Assembly (NCBI GenBank): GCA_006226775.1
Contig: SBGD01000070.1
Span: forward strand, 1-42,767
DNA length: 42,767 nucleotides
DNA from: Paracoccaceae bacterium
Lineage (GTDB): Bacteria > Pseudomonadota > Alphaproteobacteria > Rhodobacterales > Rhodobacteraceae
Direction: 5' to 3'
This document shows positions 1 through 8,005 of the stretch, one piece after another; within the stretch, counting starts at the first letter, position 1; each line of letters opens with the position of its first letter. The notes beneath the pieces are model-generated. The model worked only from the letters and a program-made list of their open reading frames with translations. It ran no database searches and was not told the DNA's origin. Made by a program: the position numbers and the translations under genes.

Positions 1-260
1 ACATGTTCCATCAGGAGCTCGCCTTCTTCCTCGGCAAGGAAATGCATCCCCCGCGCCAGCAGCGCGCACAGCCCCGCCACGCGCAAGTCTTGCCCTTCGA
101 AAAACCCGCTCTCGAACCCTCTCGCCAAGATGTCGAGCGCGCCCGCCACGTTGGAGAGGCGTTGAGGAACCTCTTCCAGCGTGGTCAGAAGGGTGTCCAA
201 ATCGCCGTCGCCCATCTCGACTGCCATGGACAGCCGCATCGCGTTGAAGTTCTTGCTCAT
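1..260 (-). CDS. Mu-like prophage early-region protein, partial (C-terminus beyond window edge)
   Basis: An open frame starts at ATG 260 (MSKNFNAMRLSMAVEMGDGD...) and runs off the left edge without a stop, giving at least 86 residues. Its ATG overlaps the TGA of the preceding small gene as ATGA, so it continues the transposase operon. The visible part looks helical and acidic, with no cysteines in the first 60 residues and no membrane segment. I do not recognise a family. Its place downstream of the MuB-like gene is where Mu-like phages carry small, poorly characterised early genes, so a phage accessory role is inferred from position only. Confidence 0.6.
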   Translation of the reverse strand, partial: MSKNFNAMRLSMAVEMGDGDLDTLLTTLEEVPQRLSNVAGALDILARGFESGFFEGQDLRVAGLCALLARGMHFLAEEEGELLMEH

Positions 261-586
261 TGCACATCCTCTCTTGAAAACGGTCCGAGTTCCGCGCAGG
301 CGGCGATTGCCCCGCGCAGCTCGGCGGCATCGCTGGCGGCTTGTTCCGCCAACGAGAGAAGCGAAAGAAGTGATGCGGCGGCTTCCTTGTCGCCTACCCC
401 TTGTTCATCCAGACGTGCCTTGTGAAAGCGCAGTTCCTCAAGCTGCTGCGCTGCATAGGCCTCTTGGCGTGATGCACGTTGGAGAAGGGCAGCCTTGCTG
501 CCTGGTCGGCCCAGCAAAACCAAAGCAACTTTTCCGTCAATGGCAGAATTCGGCAGGTCGATCTGCAATCCGATAGTAATACTCAT
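257..586 (-). CDS. Small prophage early protein of unknown function
   Basis: This 109-residue frame starts at ATG 586. That ATG shares one base with the stop of the MuB-like gene (TGATG), so translation is probably coupled. A GTG one codon upstream is possible but less likely. The N-terminus (MSITIGLQIDLPNSAIDGK) looks like a short beta-rich segment. The rest is rich in Ala, Leu, Glu and Gln and probably forms a long helix or coiled coil around residues 35-100. No catalytic motif is visible. Its place in the early operon supports a phage origin. The function is unknown. Confidence 0.6.
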   Translation of the reverse strand: MSITIGLQIDLPNSAIDGKVALVLLGRPGSKAALLQRASRQEAYAAQQLEELRFHKARLDEQGVGDKEAAASLLSLLSLAEQAASDAAELRGAIAACAELGPFSREDVQ

Positions 587-1419
587 CACCGGCCTCCCAT
601 CATGCGAATGGCCATGCGCAGGTGCGCTTCCGTGACGGTTTCCCCTTTCGCGATCACCCGAGCCTGGCGCGCGGCCGAGGCGGACGCGCGCAAGCTGCCC
701 TGGTCTTCGCCAAAGGCTGCGGCCATGTCCTGTAGCGCCTTCTGATCGGGAAACAGGTTTTCGGCCAAGTCGCGCAGCTCCCCGGCGTTCGGGCGCGGCA
801 GGCTCACGTTGTGGGTGACGCGCGACAGGAGCGGACGGAAATAGGCGGTGTGGATACCCCCGTTGCGCCCCATGAAGGTGTCATTGCCGACAAGCGCCAA
901 ACCGAATGCCGGTTGGTTCGACTCGCCCAGCCGGGCCATGTCGCCCCGGTCCCACAAGCCGCGCAGGCTCTCAAGGATTGCGGTTTTCAGCTCTTGCGCC
1001 TCATCCACAAGAAACAGGCACCGCGGGCCGTAGTTCCGGAACGGAAAGCCCTTGACCTGGTTGTAGAGGCTTTCCACCCCGTCCGGCGTCGAGCTGGCCT
1101 CGATCCGGTATTGTGCCAGAATGGCGCGGACAAAGGCCCCGAGCGAGCCGCCAATGGCCGGTGTCGCCGTGATGCTGACCACGCGCACCCCATCGTTTTC
1201 GAGCATGTCGCGTGACCGGTTGAGCGAATAGCTCTTGCCGATCCCCGCCGGGCCGCGCAGCAAAGCCAACCCGGCCCCGTCCGTGACCTGCGTCAGGACC
1301 GAATGCATCATTGTCGAGAGGTTCGTCTCGATGCTAGGAATGTCTGGTAAGACCGTCATGAAGGTTCCTTTCTGACTGGTATTGCGTTCGGAAGGATCGG
1401 TGGGGTTGACGACAATCAT
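586..1419 (-). CDS. MuB-like AAA+ ATPase, transposition target-capture protein
   Basis: The 277-residue protein has a Walker A (GPAGIGKS, about 56-63) and a Walker B (LFLVDEAQ, about 135-142), in the AAA+ arrangement of phage Mu MuB and IS21 IstB-type helper ATPases. MuB (312 aa) forms ATP-dependent filaments on target DNA, recruits and activates MuA, and gives target immunity. The gene lies directly after the MuA homologue with an ATGA overlap. Two starts are plausible: ATG 1419, in the overlap, or ATG 1359 (MTVLPDIP), which follows a clear AAAGGAA ribosome site and would remove 20 residues. An N-terminal MuB-type HTH is not obvious. Family confidence is high from motif plus position. Confidence 0.85.
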   Translation of the reverse strand: MIVVNPTDPSERNTSQKGTFMTVLPDIPSIETNLSTMMHSVLTQVTDGAGLALLRGPAGIGKSYSLNRSRDMLENDGVRVVSITATPAIGGSLGAFVRAILAQYRIEASSTPDGVESLYNQVKGFPFRNYGPRCLFLVDEAQELKTAILESLRGLWDRGDMARLGESNQPAFGLALVGNDTFMGRNGGIHTAYFRPLLSRVTHNVSLPRPNAGELRDLAENLFPDQKALQDMAAAFGEDQGSLRASASAARQARVIAKGETVTEAHLRMAIRMMGGR

Positions 1420-3407
1420 TGCCCATCGGTCCTTCGTTCTTTCGGGCCACAGACGGCCAGAAACTCATCAATAAATGCCCGGCGCGCGTCGTCGTCGTCG
1501 CGTGCCGCGCGCTCCGGGTCGCTGTCGGAAAGCCGGATGATCGCGCCGTGTGCGCCCGCCAGCGGCCCGCGGTTGACGCCTTTCAGAAGCTCAACCGCCG
1601 GATCGACGGTCGGATCCACGTGGCGCTTGAGGTCGTGGATCGCCCCGTCCTGAATCTTGACGCGCCGCGACTTCTCGCGCGCGCCGTCGCGGTCCAGTGG
1701 GTGATAACGGGTTTCCGGAAACGCCCGGCCCGGAAGCCGCTCGCCATTTCGCAGGACGAATGCGCCTTGCGCGCTACTCCGCAGCGGAATGCGCAGATCG
1801 ACCGTATCGCCCGCGCCCAGCCGCAGGGTTTCGTCGCTGACCCAGAGCTCATTGTCGAAGCGGAATTTGCCTTGGGTGATCTGCCTGGCATCGCGGCGGC
1901 TAAAGGCAAAGTCGAATGCGTCTTCGTCCAGCGTGACGGCCTGCCAGCCCCGGTCCATGGCATCCTGCATTGCCTGGCGCGGTGACAGGCCGTCCAGCAG
2001 CCCGTCTTGCGGCGTGTCGTTGTAGACTGCCACCATGTCCAAGACCGCTTGAATGAGGTCTTCAATGGGCCCTTCAAACCCTTTTACAGGCTTGCCAACA
2101 GCATGGGTTTTCTTGTTGGTCCGATCCCCGCCGATCCAGCCGGGAATATGGCGCAGATAGCCTTGCTCCAGCTTGCCGAATGCCCCTTCCAGACCGCCCT
2201 TTGCCGGGCCGTTGTAGGGTTGCGCCAGCACGCGACCGCCCGCCGAAGACAGGGCGTCAATCGCACCGGGGATTTCCAGCATCGCCGCCCCGAGGGCAGA
2301 ATATTCGCCGCCATTGTCCAGGTAGATCACGCGCGGCACGCCCGCCGCCGGATCGCACACCAGGTTATAGAGCGCGTCGGCAATGTCCGTCTGCCGGATG
2401 CCTTGGCCCTTCCCGAGCACCGCGACGGTCACCCACATGTGGCGGCTGTAATCATCCATCCAGGCAATCAACCGCAGGCGCAATTGCCCGCCCGCGTCGT
2501 GATCCCGCACATAGATGTCGATCGGGTGAACGTCGCCATAGACGACTTCCATGGGCCAGTCGCATTTGCCTCGCGCGATCCGTGGCAAGTCCCTGTCGAA
2601 AAAGGCTTTGTTGTCCTGATCGTGCCGCGCAACGCGCTTCCAATCCGCCAACCGGTCCGTGTATTTCTGAGTGACCTTGCAGAGCTTTTCGAGCTGCTTG
2701 CGGTCCAAGCCGCTGCCCGCGCCCTCGCAAAGCTCCACCAGCCTCTTGCCCGCCAGAACGCGGACCTTGCGGCCCGACATGCTCTTGGCAATCAGGCTCA
2801 AGCAATAGCGCTCCAACATCCCTGCCACGCTCGACATGGCCTCCGCCGAAAGGTCTATGCCCTGATCCCACGCGCGACTGACCAGCACCCGCCGCTTGCC
2901 GGGTTCGCCGTTCGGCTTGGGCAACAACCCCGCCAGCCCGTCGCGATCATAGGCGATCAGCCATTCGCGGAATGTCTTGACATGCAGGCGTTGCTTCCTG
3001 CCGCCGTAAATCACTGTTTGTGCAGCGATTTTTGCCAGCGCCTCGGCTCTCGCCCGGCTCCGGGGCTTGGTGCCCAACGCGGGCTTGATGATCTCGAACC
3101 GTTCCGCCTGGCGTTCCACGCGCCAAGGTTCGATCTCGACGCCAGAGGCTTGCTCTTGGGTATCCGCAGAGACTTCTTGCAGGGCTTTCAGGCCGGGCAG
3201 AGCGTCCAGCAGCTCCGGCGTTACCCGCGACATGTCCAGACCCCAAGTGACACCGCGCGATCCGCCCCGCTGCCCCGGAAGCTGGACAACCGGCAGGCGG
3301 TGCCCATGCCACGTCTTTCCCGAACTTGCCACCGAAAACGCGTACCGCGCAGTTCTTTCAGGCACCGCCGCAGCAACAGCAAATTGGGAGGCACCTACAT
3401 ATTTCAC
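1416..3407 (-). CDS. MuA-like DDE transposase of a transposable prophage
   Basis: This is a strand-transfer transposase that would bind the phage ends and catalyse nicking and joining. I place the start at GTG 3407 (KYVGASQFAV follows). It overlaps the TGA of the ner-like gene as GTGA, has GAGG upstream, and gives 663 residues, the length of Mu MuA. An open frame runs 39 codons further up, but only through the ner-like gene. In GTG-start numbering, the RNase H-like core has D292 (VVYGDVHPID), D364 (YLDNGGEY) and E407 (GGLEGAFG), matching the MuA DDE triad. An N-terminal end-binding region precedes the core, and the C-terminal quarter contains basic stretches where MuA has its MuB/ClpX contact region. 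The gene appears intact. Confidence 0.93.
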   Translation of the reverse strand: MKYVGASQFAVAAAVPERTARYAFSVASSGKTWHGHRLPVVQLPGQRGGSRGVTWGLDMSRVTPELLDALPGLKALQEVSADTQEQASGVEIEPWRVERQAERFEIIKPALGTKPRSRARAEALAKIAAQTVIYGGRKQRLHVKTFREWLIAYDRDGLAGLLPKPNGEPGKRRVLVSRAWDQGIDLSAEAMSSVAGMLERYCLSLIAKSMSGRKVRVLAGKRLVELCEGAGSGLDRKQLEKLCKVTQKYTDRLADWKRVARHDQDNKAFFDRDLPRIARGKCDWPMEVVYGDVHPIDIYVRDHDAGGQLRLRLIAWMDDYSRHMWVTVAVLGKGQGIRQTDIADALYNLVCDPAAGVPRVIYLDNGGEYSALGAAMLEIPGAIDALSSAGGRVLAQPYNGPAKGGLEGAFGKLEQGYLRHIPGWIGGDRTNKKTHAVGKPVKGFEGPIEDLIQAVLDMVAVYNDTPQDGLLDGLSPRQAMQDAMDRGWQAVTLDEDAFDFAFSRRDARQITQGKFRFDNELWVSDETLRLGAGDTVDLRIPLRSSAQGAFVLRNGERLPGRAFPETRYHPLDRDGAREKSRRVKIQDGAIHDLKRHVDPTVDPAVELLKGVNRGPLAGAHGAIIRLSDSDPERAARDDDDARRAFIDEFLAVCGPKERRTDGQ

Positions 3408-3610
3408 TTCAAGCCTCGGACAATTTCTAAGAATTGCAAGGCAAGTTCCCGGCTTTTTGGGCCCTGGCGTTCGCCTGTAAGCGCAGCCGAGACGGCTTGC
3501 CGGTGAAGATTGTGCTTTCGGCAAACGGCGTGAAGGGAGGTGCCCCGGCGCACCAACATCGCGCGAACCTCTTTCAAGAGCTCCTTGGATGGTGTATCAA
3601 GATGCAACAA
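3404..3610 (-). CDS. Ner-like small DNA-binding regulator of the prophage early operon
   Basis: The first gene of the early operon encodes a protein with a helix-turn-helix-like core (RRGTSLHAVCRKHNLHRQAVSAALTG) similar in plan to Mu Ner (75 aa), which turns down early and repressor transcription. The start is uncertain. TTG 3610 follows AAAAGGAA at a good distance and gives 68 residues (LLHLDTPSKELLKEV...). An ATG at 3676 would add 22 residues but would read through the presumed operator palindrome. The stop overlaps the transposase GTG. The divergent partner is the repressor at 3688. The assignment rests on size, HTH-like pattern and position. Confidence 0.65.
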   Translation of the reverse strand: MLHLDTPSKELLKEVRAMLVRRGTSLHAVCRKHNLHRQAVSAALTGERQGPKSRELALQFLEIVRGLK

Positions 3611-3633
3611 CGGCCACTTCCTTTTGTTGGTTT

Positions 3634-3669
3634 TGGGCGCTTTGCAACATATATGGGCGCATTGCGCCC
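3634..3669. promoter_or_regulatory. Probable phage operator region between repressor and early operon
   Basis: The short divergent gap holds a 15-base inverted repeat, GGGCGCATTGCGCCC (3655-3669). A related half-copy GGGCGC-TTTGC lies 20 bases away (3635-3645), about two helical turns. The AT-rich stretch CAACATATAT between them could carry a -10 element. Position and symmetry suggest binding sites for the repressor and/or the Ner-like protein. Confidence 0.5.
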
Positions 3670-3687
3670 AAGTCAACGGGGAATGCT

Positions 3688-4239
3688 ATGAACAAGGTGC
3701 CGTCGCGGGGTGGTAGCTACATCCGAGACAAGCAAGGCGATCTTCATGTGGTTGATGGTCCTCAAAAGACTCCAGCCGTCGAAGGCGCAGTAGCCAAATC
3801 GAGTGATGCAGAAGATGTTCTGAGCGCTCTGCAAAAACGCCTGAAAGTTAACACAGACCAAGCACTTGCTGCTGTTTTGGGCATCGGAAGAAGTACTGTG
3901 ACGAGCTGGCGGCGAAGAGGGAAAGTCCCAGCGCGATATGCCAGACTCGTGGAAAAAGACACCCAAGAGCGTTTGAAGGCTGCGTTCGAGTTCGATCTTC
4001 TGTCAGATGAAGAGCGAGCGGCATTGACACTGGCGGTAGTCAGAATGCACCACAATTGGCTACCGAAGCTCGACGAATACCCGGAATTCTTGCGTCAAGG
4101 CGGGTTCATACCTGCGCAGATATCGCAGCACGTAGACCAAGCGCTTCGAGATATATTGGGCGAATTGGAACGGGTGGAGTACCAGGACGTCCAACATTGC
4201 CTGAACGCAATTGTCTTCGCTGAGTTCTACAGCGAGTAA
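3688..4239 (+). CDS. Prophage CI/c-type repressor
   Basis: This 183-residue protein starts at ATG 3688 behind CGGGGA. Residues about 43-90 form a CI-type DNA-binding domain (LSALQKRLKVNTDQALAAVL, then GIGRSTVTSWRRRGKVPARY), with 'STVTSWRRRGKVP' as the recognition-helix region typical of the phage CI repressor HTH family. The C-terminal part (about 95-183) is helical and lacks the Ser-Lys dyad of LexA-type self-cleaving repressors. The gene diverges from the ner-MuA-MuB operon, as the Mu c repressor does, and lies next to the phage left end. Codon use is more AT-rich than in the host genes to the right. Confidence 0.8.
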   Translation: MNKVPSRGGSYIRDKQGDLHVVDGPQKTPAVEGAVAKSSDAEDVLSALQKRLKVNTDQALAAVLGIGRSTVTSWRRRGKVPARYARLVEKDTQERLKAAFEFDLLSDEERAALTLAVVRMHHNWLPKLDEYPEFLRQGGFIPAQISQHVDQALRDILGELERVEYQDVQHCLNAIVFAEFYSE

Positions 4240-4274
4240 CGACCGCAATTGTTGCCGCAATCGTTGCCGCAATC
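4239..4274. repeat. Short tandem repeat, 12-base unit
   Basis: Immediately after the repressor stop, two exact copies of GTTGCCGCAATC (4251-4262 and 4263-4274) follow a degenerate third (GACCGCAATT). The unit length of about one helical turn could suit protein binding near the phage end, but simple slippage is equally possible. Confidence 0.5.
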
Positions 4275-4403
4275 AAAGTCGCGCTCAACAAAATCAATAA
4301 CTTAGCCCATCTCGAAGCCGCACCCGATTGCGGCCACTAGGCGTCCCGCCACTTCCCCAACAATTTCAGCACCTTAACAGCACGGCCACGCCGTTCCGCG
4401 AAC

Positions 4404-4452
4404 AATCCTTAGGTATCACTCAGGGAAAATCGCTAGGTATCACTTCAGCGCA
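4404..4452. other. Putative left terminus (attL) of the Mu-like prophage with transposase-binding repeats
   Basis: Two copies of TAGGTATCACT (4410-4420 and 4434-4444) are spaced 24 bases apart, followed by TTCAGCGCA. Read on the - strand this gives 5'-TGCGCTGAAGTGATACC, so the phage would begin with TG, as all Mu-like ends do, with a transposase site just inside and a second one turn-phased behind it. Beyond 4452 the sequence becomes GC-rich and host-like. The exact end and the 5-base target duplication cannot be confirmed because the other phage end is outside the window. Confidence 0.5.
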
Positions 4453-4462
4453 CGTCGACCGG

Positions 4463-4482
4463 CTGGGGGGCCAGCCCCCCAG
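4463..4482. repeat. G/C-tract hairpin at the prophage-host junction
   Basis: CTGGGGGGC (4463-4471) and GCCCCCCAG (4474-4482) form a perfect 9-bp stem with a 2-base loop, followed by GACCCCCCGGAG. It lies between the presumed phage end and the nqr terminator. It is probably a host intergenic element. It has no T-tract. Confidence 0.6.
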
Positions 4483-4557
4483 ACCCCCCGGAGTTTATCG
4501 GCAAGATGAAGGGGTGGGGTCGGCGCAGGGGACGGACCTTGAGCGCGATGACATGAG

Positions 4558-4593
4558 AAAGCCCGCCATCCTTTGCAGGGGGCGGGCTTTTTT
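4558..4593. terminator. Bidirectional intrinsic terminator downstream of nqrF
   Basis: The stem GCCCGCC (4561-4567) / GGCGGGC (4581-4587) has AAA on its left and TTTTTT (4588-4593) on its right. On the - strand it would end the nqr transcript 19 bases past the nqrF stop, though with only TTT there. On + it would block read-through from the prophage side. Confidence 0.8.
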
Positions 4594-4611
4594 CGTGGGC
4601 GGGGGCTGGGC

Positions 4612-5835
4612 TCAGCCGCCGAAATCGTCGAGCATGATGTCTTCGCGGTCCACGCCCAGCTCCAGCAGCATGTTGATGCAGGAGGCGTTCATGATCGGCG
4701 GGCCGCACATGTAGTACTCGCAGTCTTCCGGCGCCGGGTGGTCCTTGAGGTATTCCTCGTAGAGGACATTGTGGATGAAGCCGGTATAGCCGTCCCAGTC
4801 ATCCTCGGGCAGCGCGTCGGAGAGCGCCACGTGCCAGGTGAAGTTGGGGAATTCCTTGGCCAGCTCGTCGAAATCCTCGACGAAGAACATCTCGCGTTTC
4901 GAGCGGGCGCCGTACCAGAAGCTGATCTTGCGGTCGCGGTTCTTCAGGCGCTTGAGCTGGTCGAAGATATGGCTGCGCATCGGCGCCATGCCGGCGCCGC
5001 CGCCGATGAAGATCATTTCCTTCTGCGTGTCGCGGGCAAAGAACTCGCCGAAGGGGCCGGAAATGGTGACCTTGTCGCCGGGTTTCAGGTTGAAGATGAA
5101 GGACGACATCTTGCCCGGCGGAATGCCGTTCGAGCCCGGCGGCGGCGAGGCGACCCGGACGTTGAGCATGATGATGCCCCGTTCCTCGGGGTAGTTGGCC
5201 ATGGAATAGGCGCGTTCCACCGGCTCTTCGAGCACGCTCTCGTATTGCCAGAGATTGAACTTGTCCCAATCCTCGCGGTAGTCCTCCTGCACGTCGAAGT
5301 CGGAATACTTGACGTGATGGGCCGGGGCCTCGATCTGGATGTAGCCGCCGGCGCGGAAGTTGACATTCTCGCCTTCGGGCAGCTTCAGCACCAGCGCCTT
5401 GATGAAGGTGGCGACATTCTCGTTCGACACCACCTCGCATTGCCATTTCTTGACGCCGAAGACCTCTTCGGGGACCTCGACCTCCATGTCCTGCTTGACC
5501 GCGACCTGGCAGGACAGGCGATCACCGAGGGCGGCTTCGCGCTTGGTGATGTGGCTTTCCTCGGTCGGCAGGATCGAGCCGCCGCCGGAATGCACCCGCA
5601 CCCGGCATTGCGCACAGGTGCCGCCGCCGCCGCAGGCCGAGGGCACGAAGAGCTTTTCCGCCGCCAGTGTCTGCAACAGCTTGCCGCCGGCCGGGACCGA
5701 GATGGTCTTTTCGCCGTTGATGATGATGTTGACATTGCCGCTGGACACCAGCCGCGAGCGTGCGGCGAGGATGATCGCGACCAGCGCCAGAACGATCAGC
5801 GTGAAGAGGAAGACGCCGAGGCCGAAAGTTGTCAT
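4612..5835 (-). CDS. nqrF: Na+-translocating NADH:quinone reductase subunit F
   Basis: NqrF is the electron entry subunit, passing electrons from NADH through FAD to a 2Fe-2S centre. The 407-residue protein has one N-terminal membrane helix (about 5-25), then a ferredoxin domain with Cys68, Cys74, Cys77 and Cys109 ([12 protein letters not shown] ... LSCQ). A flavin domain follows with RAYSMANYP for FAD, and the NADH-binding [12 protein letters not shown]. The end (DIMLDDFGG) is typical of the family. It is the last gene of the six-gene operon, 12 bases after nqrE, and precedes a terminator. All four iron-sulfur ligands are present. Confidence 0.97.
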   Translation of the reverse strand: MTTFGLGVFLFTLIVLALVAIILAARSRLVSSGNVNIIINGEKTISVPAGGKLLQTLAAEKLFVPSACGGGGTCAQCRVRVHSGGGSILPTEESHITKREAALGDRLSCQVAVKQDMEVEVPEEVFGVKKWQCEVVSNENVATFIKALVLKLPEGENVNFRAGGYIQIEAPAHHVKYSDFDVQEDYREDWDKFNLWQYESVLEEPVERAYSMANYPEERGIIMLNVRVASPPPGSNGIPPGKMSSFIFNLKPGDKVTISGPFGEFFARDTQKEMIFIGGGAGMAPMRSHIFDQLKRLKNRDRKISFWYGARSKREMFFVEDFDELAKEFPNFTWHVALSDALPEDDWDGYTGFIHNVLYEEYLKDHPAPEDCEYYMCGPPIMNASCINMLLELGVDREDIMLDDFGG

Positions 5836-5847
5836 ATGCGCAGCCCC

Positions 5848-6459
5848 CTAGAGTTTCACGCCGGAGAAGGACATGAAGGCCATGGCCATCAGCCCCGCGG
5901 TGATGAAGGTGATGCCCAGGCCCTGGAGCCCGTCGGGAATGTCGGAGTATTTCAGCTTCTCGCGCACCCCCGCCATCGCGGTGATCGCCAGCGCCCAGCC
6001 AAAGCCGGACGAGACGCCGTAGGTCACGCTTTCGGAAAAGTCATAGCCGCGTTCGACCATGAAGAGCGAGCCGCCGAGGATGGCGCAGTTCACCGTGATC
6101 AGCGGCAGAAAGACGCCGAGCGCGTTGTAGAGCGGCGGGAAGTACTTATCGAGCACCATCTCGAGGATCTGCACCAGCGCCGCGATCACCCCGATATAGG
6201 AGATCAACCCGAGGAAGGTCAGGTCGACATCGCCGAACCCGGCCCAGGCCAGCGCGCCGGGCGCCAGCAGGTAGGTCAGGATCAGGTTGTTGGCCGGAAC
6301 CGTGATCGCCTGGACGACCATGACCGAGATGCCAAGGCCGATGGCGGTCGAGATCTTCTTGGACACCGCGATGAAGGTACACATGCCGAGAAAGAACGAC
6401 AGCGCCAGGTTCTCGACGAAGATCGCCTTGACCGCGAGGGAGATCAGGTCTTCCATCAA
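5848..6459 (-). CDS. nqrE: Na+-translocating NADH:quinone reductase subunit E
   Basis: This 203-residue integral membrane subunit has about six hydrophobic helices. It pairs with NqrD in an inverted-topology dimer that holds an intramembrane iron centre and forms part of the Na+ path. The N-terminal signature ([20 protein letters not shown]) carries the conserved cysteine of the family, and a second conserved region ([14 protein letters not shown]) carries the other. The ATG overlaps the nqrD stop as ATGA, which fits balanced synthesis of the two partners. Confidence 0.95.
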   Translation of the reverse strand: MMEDLISLAVKAIFVENLALSFFLGMCTFIAVSKKISTAIGLGISVMVVQAITVPANNLILTYLLAPGALAWAGFGDVDLTFLGLISYIGVIAALVQILEMVLDKYFPPLYNALGVFLPLITVNCAILGGSLFMVERGYDFSESVTYGVSSGFGWALAITAMAGVREKLKYSDIPDGLQGLGITFITAGLMAMAFMSFSGVKL

Positions 6460-7109
6460 TGCGCCTCCACGGTCTGAATGCGGAATTCACGATCCTCGAC
6501 CTGGCCGGGTTTCCAGGTGCGGAAGCCCCAGATCAGCAGCCCGATGATGAAGAAGGCCGAGGGCGGCAGCAGCAACATGCCGTTGGGCACGTACCAGCCG
6601 CCGTTGTTGACGGTTTCCAGGATGGTGACGCCGAACAGGCTGCCCGAGCCGAAAAGCTCGCGGATCACGCCGACCATCATCAGGATCAGCCCGTAGCCCA
6701 GCCCGTTGCCGACCCCGTCGATGAAACTGTCGAGCGGCGGGTTCTTCATGGCAAAGGCCTCGGCCCGGCCCATGACGATGCAGTTGGTGATGATCAGCCC
6801 GACGAAGACCGAGAGCGTCTTGGAGATCTCGTAGGCGAAGGCCTTGAGCAACTGGTCGACCACGATCACCAGCGAGGCGATGATGACCATCTGCACGATG
6901 ATCCGGATCGAGGCCGGGATCTGGTTGCGGATCATCGAGATGAACATCGAGGAGAAGCCGGTCACCAGCGTCACCGCGATGGCCATGACGAAGGCCACCT
7001 TCAGCGACGAGGTCACCGCCAGCGCCGAACAGATGCCCAGCACCTGCAGGGTGATCGGGTTGTTGTCGACCAGCGGGTCGATCAGCATTGCGCGCCGTTT
7101 GTGTGCCAT
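6456..7109 (-). CDS. nqrD: Na+-translocating NADH:quinone reductase subunit D
   Basis: This 217-residue polytopic subunit is homologous to NqrE and partners with it around the membrane iron site. Recognisable stretches are [20 protein letters not shown], with a conserved Cys in helix 1, and [16 protein letters not shown] with the second Cys. Its start shares one base with the nqrC stop (TGATG). Length and hydrophobic pattern match the family. Confidence 0.95.
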   Translation of the reverse strand: MAHKRRAMLIDPLVDNNPITLQVLGICSALAVTSSLKVAFVMAIAVTLVTGFSSMFISMIRNQIPASIRIIVQMVIIASLVIVVDQLLKAFAYEISKTLSVFVGLIITNCIVMGRAEAFAMKNPPLDSFIDGVGNGLGYGLILMMVGVIRELFGSGSLFGVTILETVNNGGWYVPNGMLLLPPSAFFIIGLLIWGFRTWKPGQVEDREFRIQTVEAH

Positions 7110-8005
7110 CAGATATCCCCAGCCTTGAGGTTGTCCAGGAAGGGTCCGTAGCCGCGTTCCCCCATCCAGAACTTCACCAGATTGTCGATGCCGACCGTGG
7201 TCAGCGTTGCCCCGGCCAGCGCGTCGATGTGGAACTCATCGCCCGCGGGCGGGGCGCTCTTGCTCACGCTGATCTGCAATTCGCCCTGGTCGTCGGCCAG
7301 CTTCTTGCCGTGCCAGAGCGCCTTCCAGCGCGGGTTGTCCACCTCGGCGCCCAGACCCGGGGTCTCGGCGTGTTCGTAGAACTGCAGTGCGAAGATGTCG
7401 TTGCCGTTCTCTTCCAGCGCGATGAAGCCGTAGAGCGTGGACCACAGCCCGTAACCGCTGATCGGCAGGATCACCTTGTCGATCGCGCCCTCCGCGTCGC
7501 GCAGCAGGTAGACGGTGACATATTCGCTCTGCCGGCCGATGCCCGCCGGGTCATCCGCCAGCGCGACCGAGATCTCCGGGTCGTCCGCCGCCGCGCGGTC
7601 GTCGAAGGCCGCCGGGTCGAAGCGGTCGGTGAAGGTGCCGGTCTCAAGCTCGAGCACCCGCGGCTCGAAGGCCTGGAAGGCCTCGATCACGTTGACCTCG
7701 GGGTCATAGATCCCGGCGACCTGGAGGATGTTGATCTGCTTGTCCTTGAGCGCGTTGACCTGCTGGATCGGCCGCAGGGCGACCGCCGCGGCCGAGACCA
7801 CCATCGAGGCCACGAGGCAGACGGCAACCGCCACCACGAGGGTCTTGGCCACCGAATCCGTCGGCATGGCCAGGAAACGCTGGATGATCCCGGCCTTTTG
7901 CGGCACCTCCTCCGGCGTGGCGTCGCGGGCGGGCGGGTTCATCTCGGGCGTGAACTCGGGGTCTTCGGCCTCGGTCACGCGGTTTTCGGTATCCTTGTCA
8001 GGCAT
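7109..8005 (-). CDS. nqrC: Na+-translocating NADH:quinone reductase subunit C (covalent FMN carrier)
   Basis: NqrC carries one covalently bound FMN on a threonine in a periplasmic domain. The protein has 298 residues, longer than the roughly 257 usual for Vibrio NqrC. The excess is an N-terminal acidic and proline-rich tail (about 1-45) ahead of the single membrane helix (about 53-77). The flavinylation motif is [10 protein letters not shown] (261-270), with Thr267 as the expected acceptor. The first small residue of the usual S/T-GAT is Ala here. A C-terminal NqrC signature ([11 protein letters not shown]) is present. The start overlaps the nqrB end by 8 bases. FMN attachment would be done by the ApbE encoded at 10718. 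Confidence 0.94.
   Translation of the reverse strand: MPDKDTENRVTEAEDPEFTPEMNPPARDATPEEVPQKAGIIQRFLAMPTDSVAKTLVVAVAVCLVASMVVSAAAVALRPIQQVNALKDKQINILQVAGIYDPEVNVIEAFQAFEPRVLELETGTFTDRFDPAAFDDRAAADDPEISVALADDPAGIGRQSEYVTVYLLRDAEGAIDKVILPISGYGLWSTLYGFIALEENGNDIFALQFYEHAETPGLGAEVDNPRWKALWHGKKLADDQGELQISVSKSAPPAGDEFHIDALAGATLTTVGIDNLVKFWMGERGYGPFLDNLKAGDI

Noticed and set aside
4573-6477. 634-residue open frame on + opposite nqrF/nqrE
   Set aside because: It is rich in His, Asp, Gly and Arg and mirrors the third-position GC bias of the nqr genes. It has no domain and no ribosome site.
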